From an uncultured Lutimaribacter sp. (GTDB lineage: Bacteria > Pseudomonadota > Alphaproteobacteria > Rhodobacterales > Rhodobacteraceae), in the NCBI GenBank assembly GCA_913061505.1, contig CAJXSO010000020.1:1-49226 (forward strand): a stretch of 49,226 bases of DNA, written 5' to 3'. Below the pieces are notes generated by a model. It did not search any database, was not told the origin of the DNA, and saw only the letters and a list, made by a program, of their open reading frames with translations. Within the stretch, counting starts at the first letter, position 1, and each line of letters opens with the position of its first letter. This document shows, piece after piece, positions 42,894-49,226 of this stretch. Made by a program: the position numbers and the translations under genes.

Positions 42894-44318
42894 ATGACCG
42901 AAACACCGATTTTCGACGAAATGTGGGGCAATGATGGCCAGTTGCGCGCGCCCTATGCACGGTTTCAGACCTGGCTTGACAGCGAAGACCCAAAGCGCCT
43001 GCGCGCCAAGCAACGCGAGGCCGATGACCTGTTTCGCCTCAGCGGCATCACCTTCAACGTCTATGGCCGCAGCGAGGCCGAAGAGCGGTTGATCCCCTTT
43101 GATATTATCCCGCGCATCATTTCTGCCACTGAATGGCAACGCCTAAGCCGCGGCATCGAGCAGCGCGTGCGTGCCATCAACGCGTTTTTGTTCGACATTT
43201 ATAATGGCCAGGAAATCATCAAGGCAGGCCGCATTCCGCGCGCGATGATTGCCCAAAACGAGGCGTTTTTGCCCCATATGCTGGGGCTGCGCCCGCCCGG
43301 GGGGGTCTATACCCATATCGTGGGCATCGATTTGGTGCGCACCGGGCCTGACCAGTTTTATGTGCTCGAAGATAACGCGCGCACGCCTTCGGGTGTCAGC
43401 TACATGCTGGAAAACCGTGAAACCATGCTGCAGATGTTTCCCGAATTATTCTCGCGCAATGCGGTGCAGCCGGTGCAAACCTATCCGATGGATCTGCTGC
43501 ATTCGCTGGCGGCCTGCGCGCCAGAAAGCACACGCAGCCAGCCCACGGTGGCAGTGCTGACGCCGGGCATTTATAATTCCGCCTATTTCGAGCACGCCTT
43601 TCTGGCCGATCAAATGGGCGTCGAGCTGGTCGAGGGCCATGATCTGCAGGTGGTCGATGGGCGCGTGGCCATGCGCACCACCGCCGGATACAAACCCATC
43701 GATGTGCTTTACCGCCGGGTGGATGACGATTTTCTGGACCCGCTGAATTTCAACCCCGACAGCCAATTGGGTGTGCCGGGTATCATGGATGTTTACCGCG
43801 CGGGGGGCATTACCATTGCCAATGCGCCGGGCACGGGCATTGCCGATGACAAGGCGATTTATTCCTACATGCCCGAGATTGTCGAGTTCTACACCGGCGA
43901 GCGGCCCTTGCTGGAAAACGTGCCCACGTGGCGCTGCTCTGAGCCGCAGGCGCTGGCCTATGTTCTTGAACATCTCGACCAGCTGGTGGTGAAAGAGGTG
44001 CATGGCTCGGGCGGTTATGGCATGTTGATCGGCCCGGCCGCCAGCCGCAAAGAGCTGGCCGCCTTTCGCGCCAAACTAAAGGCGCGCCCGGCAAATTACA
44101 TCGCACAGCCCACGCTGTGCCTGTCGACCGTGCCAATTTTTGCCCGCTCTGGCCTGGCGCCGCGCCATGTCGATTTGCGCCCCTTTGTTCTGGTCAGCCC
44201 GGCAGGCATCAAAATTACGCCCGGCGGGCTGACGCGGGTGGCGCTGAAAAAGGGCAGTCTGGTGGTGAATTCGTCCCAAGGGGGCGGCACAAAAGACACT
44301 TGGGTTCTGGAGGACTGA
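42894..44318 (+). CDS. Circularly permuted ATP-grasp protein (type 2, DUF404/DUF407)
   Basis: A 474-residue enzyme of the permuted ATP-grasp group, predicted to form amide/peptide bonds with ATP. Conserved stretches include NAFLFDIYNGQEI, YVLEDNARTPSGVSYMLENR and VKEVHGSGGYGMLIGP (nucleotide-binding core). The ATG at 42894 begins MTETPIFDEM, the usual N terminus. Its stop overlaps the alpha-E gene (TGATG). It is the first of four genes that recur together in many bacteria; proposed to be a peptide-tagging or small-peptide synthesis system. Confidence 0.93.
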   Translation: MTETPIFDEMWGNDGQLRAPYARFQTWLDSEDPKRLRAKQREADDLFRLSGITFNVYGRSEAEERLIPFDIIPRIISATEWQRLSRGIEQRVRAINAFLFDIYNGQEIIKAGRIPRAMIAQNEAFLPHMLGLRPPGGVYTHIVGIDLVRTGPDQFYVLEDNARTPSGVSYMLENRETMLQMFPELFSRNAVQPVQTYPMDLLHSLAACAPESTRSQPTVAVLTPGIYNSAYFEHAFLADQMGVELVEGHDLQVVDGRVAMRTTAGYKPIDVLYRRVDDDFLDPLNFNPDSQLGVPGIMDVYRAGGITIANAPGTGIADDKAIYSYMPEIVEFYTGERPLLENVPTWRCSEPQALAYVLEHLDQLVVKEVHGSGGYGMLIGPAASRKELAAFRAKLKARPANYIAQPTLCLSTVPIFARSGLAPRHVDLRPFVLVSPAGIKITPGGLTRVALKKGSLVVNSSQGGGTKDTWVLED

Positions 44319-45259
44319 TGCTTGGGAAAACGGCAAATGGCCTGTTTTGGATGTATCGCTATCTGGAACGCGCCGAAAACACCTCGCGGTTGATCGAAAC
44401 CGGCCAGCGCATTGCGTTGACGCGGCTGGGTGCATCTGACGAGCAGTGGCGCTCGGTGTTGCAAACGGCGGCCTGCGCGCAGGGCTATGATGCCCAGCAC
44501 GAGGCCGTCACCAAAGACGCCGCGATCGATTGGATGCTGCGGGCGGGGGATAACCCCTCGTCGGTGCTGAATATGGTGGGCGCCGCGCGCCAAAACGCCC
44601 GTATGGTGCGCACCGCCCTGACCCACGAGGTATGGGAGGCGATGAACGGCACCTATATGCGCCTGCGTGCCATGCTGGCGCGCAAAGTGGCCGAGCGCGA
44701 TTTGCCCGCGGTTTTGGGTGAGATACGCCAAGGTGCAGCGCTGGTGCGCGGCACCACCCATGGCACGATGCTGCGCAATGACATCTATAACTTTGCCCGC
44801 CTTGGCACGTTTTTGGAACGTGCCGACAACACGGCGCGCATTCTGGATGTGAAATATTACGTTCTGCTGCCGTCGCTGATGCATGTGGGCTCGTCTATCG
44901 ACAACGTGCAATGGGAAACCATTTTGCGCTCGGTCTCGGCGCGGGGTGGGTTTCGCATGGAATATGGGCCCGATGCAGGCCCCCGCGACATTGCAAAATT
45001 TCTTGTGCTTGATCGCCGCATGCCCCGCAGCCTGGCCTTTTGCACGCGAAAGCTGCGCGAAAACCTGGGCTATCTGGGCACCAGCCACGGGGCAAGGCTG
45101 CCCTCGCATGGTATGGTGAACCATATCGAAACCACCTACCTCAGCCATGGCATCGAGGCGGTGTTTGACTATGGGTTGCACGAATTCATCCAAAAGCAAC
45201 TGGCGCTGCTGGCCGAATTGGGCCGACAGATTGAAATAGATTACAGGTTTTTCGAATGA
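44318..45259 (+). CDS. Alpha-E domain protein (DUF403)
   Basis: A 313-residue all-helical protein with the family start LGKTANGLFWMYRYLERAEN and inner motif FARLGTFLERADNTARILD. No catalytic residues are known with certainty; it always accompanies permuted ATP-grasp genes and probably works in the same complex. It is coupled at both ends (TGATG with the ATP-grasp gene, ATGA with the transglutaminase gene). Confidence 0.92.
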   Translation: MLGKTANGLFWMYRYLERAENTSRLIETGQRIALTRLGASDEQWRSVLQTAACAQGYDAQHEAVTKDAAIDWMLRAGDNPSSVLNMVGAARQNARMVRTALTHEVWEAMNGTYMRLRAMLARKVAERDLPAVLGEIRQGAALVRGTTHGTMLRNDIYNFARLGTFLERADNTARILDVKYYVLLPSLMHVGSSIDNVQWETILRSVSARGGFRMEYGPDAGPRDIAKFLVLDRRMPRSLAFCTRKLRENLGYLGTSHGARLPSHGMVNHIETTYLSHGIEAVFDYGLHEFIQKQLALLAELGRQIEIDYRFFE

Positions 45260-46062
45260 CCCGCCGCCTGCAGATCACCCATAGCACCAGCTATCGGTTT
45301 CATCAGCCCGTGGCCTATGGGCTGCAACAGCTGCGCAAAACGCCAAAAACAGGCCATGGGCAAACCATTTTTGACTGGCAAACGCAGGTGCAGGGGGGCA
45401 CGCGGCAGCTGGTTTTCGAAGATCACCACCACAATAGCGTGGATTTGATCGCCTTTGATCGCCACGCCAGCGAAGTGGTGATTACCTGCAGCGGTGTGGT
45501 TTTGGTTGAAAATGCCAATGGGGTGGTGGGCGCGCATCGTGGGGCGGCGCCTTTGTGGCTGTATCAGCGCGCCAGCACGCTGACCCGGGCAGGGGCGGGG
45601 GTGCGGGCGCTGTTGCGTGGCCTTGATGGCCCGGCCGATCTGGCCTGGCTGCATGGGTTGATGGCCGCCATTCGGGCGCAGGTGCCTTATCAGCTGGGTG
45701 TCTCGGATGCCACGGACAGCGCCGAGGTAGCCCTGGCCCGCGGTGCCGGTGTGTGCCAGGATCACACCCATATTTTCCTGGCATGCGCGCGCGAGGCAGG
45801 CTTTCCCGCGCGCTATGTCTCGGGCTATTTGATGTTGGATGATACCACCCAGCAAAGCGCCATGCATGCCTGGGCCGAGGCGCATGTGCAGGGCCTGGGC
45901 TGGGTTGGGTTTGATGTATCCAACGGCATTTGCCCCGATGATCGCTATGTCAGGGTTGCAACCGGGGTGGATTACAGCGATGCAGCCCCGGTGACGGGCA
46001 CGCGCATCGGTGGCGGCACGGCCGAAACACTGGCGGTGCAAATTCAAGTGGCCCAGCAGTAG
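45256..46062 (+). CDS. Transglutaminase-like cysteine peptidase
   Basis: A 268-residue protein with an N-terminal beta domain (about 1-95, RLQITHSTSYRF) and a papain-like transglutaminase core. The catalytic triad is C167 (GAGVCQDHTH), H204 (AMHAWAE) and D220 (GFDVSNG). In this gene set it may cleave or transfer the product of the ATP-grasp enzyme. It overlaps the alpha-E gene by ATGA; the Anbu gene starts 9 bases later. Confidence 0.93.
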   Translation: MTRRLQITHSTSYRFHQPVAYGLQQLRKTPKTGHGQTIFDWQTQVQGGTRQLVFEDHHHNSVDLIAFDRHASEVVITCSGVVLVENANGVVGAHRGAAPLWLYQRASTLTRAGAGVRALLRGLDGPADLAWLHGLMAAIRAQVPYQLGVSDATDSAEVALARGAGVCQDHTHIFLACAREAGFPARYVSGYLMLDDTTQQSAMHAWAEAHVQGLGWVGFDVSNGICPDDRYVRVATGVDYSDAAPVTGTRIGGGTAETLAVQIQVAQQ

Positions 46063-46071
46063 GGGAAAGCG

Positions 46072-46800
46072 ATGACATATTGTGTTGGCATGATGCTGGA
46101 TCATGGGCTGTTGTTGATGTCGGATACCCGCACAAACGCCGGGTTTGACAATATCTCGACCTTTCGCAAAATGCACAGCTGGGCCAAGCCTGGTGATCGG
46201 GTGATCACCATGATGACTGCGGGCAATCTGGCCACCACACAGGCGGTTGTCAGCCTTCTGGAAGAGCGCACCAAAGCCCCCGAAGATCGCGCGCCTTCGG
46301 TGATGGCGGCGCCCAGCATGTTTCAGGTGGCGCGGATCGTGGCCGACACCCTGCGCGAGGTGATTGCACGGCAGGCCGACACCGGCCAGCGCGCCGATAG
46401 CGCCTTTAACGCCACGATCATTTTGGGGGGGCAAATTGCCGGCGGGCCGCAGCGGCTGTTTTTGATCTACCCCGAGGGCAATTTTATCGAGGCAGGCGCC
46501 GATACCCCGTTTTTTCAGATTGGCGAGATGAAATATGGCCGCCCCATTCTGGTGCGCGCCTACGAGCCCAGCATGGGCTTTGCCGAGGCGATGAAGCTGA
46601 TGCTGGTCAGTTTTGATTCCACGCTGAAAGCCAACCTGACCGTGGGTGCGCCGTTTGATTACCATTTCTACCAGCGCGACAGCCTGTGCCTTGGGCCAAG
46701 CGGGCGCATTCAGCTGGATGACCCCTATTACCAAACCATCTCCAAGGGATGGAGCGACGCGCTGAAAGAGGCGCTGCACGGGCTGCCCGACTTCGCCTGA
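46072..46800 (+). CDS. Anbu, proteasome-type protease (ancestral beta subunit)
   Basis: A 242-residue Ntn-hydrolase-fold protein related to HslV and proteasome beta subunits. After removal of Met1, Thr becomes N-terminal (MTYCVGM), with D18 (SDTRTNAG) and K33 (FRKMHS) near the usual proteasomal active-site positions. Known Anbu structures form helical or ring-like assemblies; protease activity has been hard to show. GGGGAAAGCG precedes the ATG. It is last of the four-gene operon, suggesting it degrades proteins or peptides modified by the other three. Confidence 0.94.
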   Translation: MTYCVGMMLDHGLLLMSDTRTNAGFDNISTFRKMHSWAKPGDRVITMMTAGNLATTQAVVSLLEERTKAPEDRAPSVMAAPSMFQVARIVADTLREVIARQADTGQRADSAFNATIILGGQIAGGPQRLFLIYPEGNFIEAGADTPFFQIGEMKYGRPILVRAYEPSMGFAEAMKLMLVSFDSTLKANLTVGAPFDYHFYQRDSLCLGPSGRIQLDDPYYQTISKGWSDALKEALHGLPDFA

Positions 46801-46835
46801 TTGTATAGATCTTTCTACTTTAGGTAGATCTGCTA

Positions 46836-46885
46836 TCTGCCTGATGTGGGGGAAAAATGATGCGCTTGCGTCACTTTCAGGCAGA
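46836..46885. other. Inverted repeat upstream of the giant surface protein gene
   Basis: TCTGCCTGA (46836-46844) and TCAGGCAGA (46877-46885) are exact inverses 32 bases apart. They lie in the 184-base A/T-richer gap before the surface protein. A second smaller dyad, ACCCA...TGGGT, follows near 46928-46945. Either could be a regulatory site or the Anbu operon's transcript end. No T-tract follows. Confidence 0.4.
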
Positions 46886-46984
46886 ACATCTTGAATTATG
46901 AATAAATTCTTAATACGGGTAGGGTGAACCCATCCGTTTGGGTGGGTATAGTTTCATTGGTATCCTTGGTTTGGAGTGACAAAA

Positions 46985-49226
46985 GTGCTTGATAGTCGGT
47001 ATGTGCGTTTCGTTGTAGAAACTGGAAAATCCTCGACAATTGCCGCCAGCAAGCTGTCTGGTCTAGATCGGTTTACCATCGCCGCCGATGATGGGGCGCT
47101 GGACAGCACCGCCTATGTGGTGGTGCGCGATGGCGACGACCTGGTCATGCTGTTTGCCGATGGCACCCGGGTGGTGATCGAAGATTACTTTACCAGCACA
47201 GCCAGCTTTGCCTTTGATGGCTTGGGCCAGGCGGTGGAATTGCCGCTGGATGCCCAGCCCATTGGCACAGTGGGTGACAAAGCGCTTTATGCTTTCTCGG
47301 GCGATGTCGATGGTGCGCGCACGATTTTGCTGGAAAGCCGCGGCTTTACCGCGCTCGAGCCGCTGTTGGATGATGCCGCCATCGCAGCCCTGCCCGCGGG
47401 CGTGGGCCTGCCCTTGATGCTGCCCCTGGCGCTGGGCTTGGTTGTTGCTGCGGGTGGCAGCACCGCCGCCGCGGTTATTCAAACCACGATCAAAGGGTTG
47501 TTCCTGGCTGGCCCCATCATCGATGGCAATGGCCTGTCGGTTGATATTTTCGACAGCAAGGGCAATCTGCTGGCCCGCGATGTGCAGCTGAACGAAGATG
47601 GCTCGTTCTCGGTGACGCTAGAGGGCACCTATACCTCGGTTATCGCCATTCTGCGCGATGGCAACGAAGCCGCCGATTACCGCGACGAGGCCACCGGCCT
47701 GCCGCGTGACCTGACTGCGCAATTGATGAGCGTGGGCACCGGCCAGCCCCAGGGCGATGGCACCACGCTGGTTAACCTGAATATCAACCCCATCACCACC
47801 GTTGCCGCGCGTAACGCCGGGCTGGGCCAGGATGGCACCATCCCCGAAGGCGGCCTGAGCGACGCGCAAATCAACGATGCCAACAAAGCCACCGCCGATG
47901 CCTTTGGCCTAAGCGATGTAAACGCCGTGGCGCCGCTGAACATCTTTGACCCGGCCTTTAATGATACCGATGGCGATGTGTCCGAATCCGAGAAATATGG
48001 CCAGATCTTGGCGATGATGTCGGGGCTGGACCAAAAGAATAACGGCGATCAGCAAGCCGCCATTGAACAAATCGCCGCCACCCTGCGCAATGCCCCCGAT
48101 GCCGATACAGCGCAGCAACAGGTCAAAGACAACCTGACCGAAGGCGCCGTTGAATTCGAATTCAAAAACGTGGGCGGCACCGAAAACGAGGCCAATCTGC
48201 TGTCTTCGCCGGCGCTGGGCATTCAAAACACCCCCGATGTCGATACCGAAGGCGCCAGCCAGGCGCCCGCCGTTACCGCGCTGCTCGATGATCTGGCCAG
48301 CCAGCCCGATGAAGGCGATGCCACCCCCATTACAGCCGCCCAATTGCAGCAGGCGGTCAATGCCGCCAATGCCCTGCAGCAACTGGTGGCACTGGGGGCC
48401 GATGATGCGGTGCCCACAGATATTTCCGATGTGCTTGACGAAGCCAGCCTGGAATTGCTGGGCCTGACGGGGCTAACGCCCGCCCCCTCGCCCTATCTGG
48501 ATGAATTCTTGTCGGTGCTGAAAGCCGCCGCCGATGATGGCAGCGCCACCGATAGCGTGGCCGAGCTGCAAGCGCTGCTTGACGGGGTGATCGCCGCCGG
48601 CCTTACCCCAAGCCAAACCATAGAACCCAATGCCAATGGCACCATCACCGTGTCTGGCCAAACCGTTCCCGGCGCCAGCGTCACCGTGGCCTACCCCGAT
48701 GGCACCAGCGTCACCGTTGTGGCCGATGAAAACGGCGCCTATAGCGCCACATCGGCCGCACCGCAAACCAGCGGCAGCGTCAGCGTTTCGGCAGCCGATA
48801 GCGCCGGAAACACCTCGGCGCCGGTGGTTGAAGCCTACCAAGATGAAACGCCCCCCGTGGCGCCAACGGCGGTGCTAGAGGTGAATGGCGACGGCACGCT
48901 TAGCGTGTCTGGCACAGGCGAGCCCGGCTCGACCGTAACCACCGTGTTCCCCGATGGCACCACCGGCACAGCCGTTGTGGCAGATGATGGCAGCTATGGG
49001 CCAATCACCTCTGCCGCAGCGCAGCCCTCGACAAATGTCAAGGTGACGCAGCAGGATGCAGCGGGCAATCTATCGCCCGCGGCCGTAGATGAAACCGCCC
49101 CCTTTGGGCCCAGCATCACCGATGCAAATGCAGCGGGCCTCAGCGGCACCGCCGAACCGGGCAGCATTGTGACGCTGTTTGATGACAGCGAACCGCCGGT
49201 TGCGATTGCCTCGACGACGGTTGGCG
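46985..49226 (+). CDS. Large repetitive surface adhesin, BapA-like N terminus (3' end outside window)
   Basis: Open from GTG 46985 (GGAG eight bases upstream) to the window edge, 747 codons so far. Residues ~1-130 resemble the BapA prefix-like domain (VVVRDGDDLVMLFADGTRVV). A hydrophobic stretch (about 135-160, PLMLPLALGLVVAAGG) follows. Then comes a carboxypeptidase-like/beta domain (about 175-265), an acidic helical region (about 265-540), and Ig-like repeats from about 545 onward. The product is acidic and rich in Asp, Ala, Gly and Thr, typical of type I-secreted biofilm adhesins that bind calcium. Secretion genes and the C-terminal signal would lie to the right. Confidence 0.85.
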   Translation, partial: MLDSRYVRFVVETGKSSTIAASKLSGLDRFTIAADDGALDSTAYVVVRDGDDLVMLFADGTRVVIEDYFTSTASFAFDGLGQAVELPLDAQPIGTVGDKALYAFSGDVDGARTILLESRGFTALEPLLDDAAIAALPAGVGLPLMLPLALGLVVAAGGSTAAAVIQTTIKGLFLAGPIIDGNGLSVDIFDSKGNLLARDVQLNEDGSFSVTLEGTYTSVIAILRDGNEAADYRDEATGLPRDLTAQLMSVGTGQPQGDGTTLVNLNINPITTVAARNAGLGQDGTIPEGGLSDAQINDANKATADAFGLSDVNAVAPLNIFDPAFNDTDGDVSESEKYGQILAMMSGLDQKNNGDQQAAIEQIAATLRNAPDADTAQQQVKDNLTEGAVEFEFKNVGGTENEANLLSSPALGIQNTPDVDTEGASQAPAVTALLDDLASQPDEGDATPITAAQLQQAVNAANALQQLVALGADDAVPTDISDVLDEASLELLGLTGLTPAPSPYLDEFLSVLKAAADDGSATDSVAELQALLDGVIAAGLTPSQTIEPNANGTITVSGQTVPGASVTVAYPDGTSVTVVADENGAYSATSAAPQTSGSVSVSAADSAGNTSAPVVEAYQDETPPVAPTAVLEVNGDGTLSVSGTGEPGSTVTTVFPDGTTGTAVVADDGSYGPITSAAAQPSTNVKVTQQDAAGNLSPAAVDETAPFGPSITDANAAGLSGTAEPGSIVTLFDDSEPPVAIASTTVG
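48606..49226 (+). repeat. Ig-like tandem repeats within the surface adhesin
   Basis: Three successive copies of a ~90-residue unit are visible, each with an NGTITVSG / GDGTLSVSG / AAGLSGTA opening. GxPGSxVTV- and YPDGT-like strands follow, and the first two copies also have an AADSAGNTS / QQDAAGNLS close followed by DETPP- or DETAP-type linkers; the third copy is cut by the window edge before its close. Divergence between copies is moderate, so the array is old rather than a recent duplication. It continues past the window. Confidence 0.75.

Overview
This is a GC-rich alphaproteobacterial chromosome segment. It most resembles an aerobic anoxygenic phototroph or purple non-sulfur bacterium of the Rhodobacterales (Roseobacter/Rhodobacter group). 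The evidence is the gene order ppaA-ppsR-bchE on one strand facing bchFNBHLM-lhaA-puhABC-(small ORF)-acsF-puhE-hemA-cycA on the other. Further support comes from PpsR boxes (TGT-N12-ACA), an FnrL box, a Tat-exported TRAP solute-binding protein and a fused cysNC. Species cannot be named from the sequence alone.

1-20.35 kb is one half of a photosynthesis gene cluster. Leftward genes are bchE (oxygen-independent cyclase, cut by the window edge), the repressor ppsR and its B12/heme-type antirepressor ppaA. Rightward, a tightly coupled operon encodes bacteriochlorophyll synthesis (hydratase BchF, dark protochlorophyllide reductase BchNBL, Mg-chelatase BchH, methyltransferase BchM) and LH1/reaction-centre assembly (LhaA, PuhA, B, C, E). 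It continues with the oxygen-dependent cyclase AcsF, 5-aminolevulinate synthase and a soluble cytochrome c. Five sites in two intergenic regions couple this to oxygen and light: four PpsR boxes and one FnrL box. A strong hairpin terminator closes the block at 20.32-20.35 kb.

20.35-33.5 kb is accessory catabolism. It holds a TPP-dependent decarboxylase/synthase-like enzyme with a divergent Lrp regulator, and a RarD-type permease. Next come an N-methylproline-demethylase-like flavoenzyme with a proline-racemase-superfamily partner, and a divergent TetR regulator with a palindromic candidate operator. A TRAP operon (dctPQM type) then carries an amidase, a 52-residue membrane protein and a D-2-hydroxyacid dehydrogenase.

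33.5-42.6 kb holds sulfate activation (cysD-cysNC), a LuxR-type regulator, and a group with two ureohydrolases, a beta-keto acid cleavage enzyme, an SDR and a GlxA-type regulator. I infer catabolism of a guanidino or amino-acid-derived compound.

42.9-46.8 kb is a compact four-gene operon: permuted ATP-grasp, alpha-E protein, transglutaminase-like protease and the Anbu proteasome homologue. This recurring but biochemically poorly understood set is thought to make and process a peptide or protein tag, and is the best candidate in the window for an incompletely described system. It is followed by the start of a very large repetitive surface protein (BapA-like prefix, then Ig-like repeats) that runs off the right edge.
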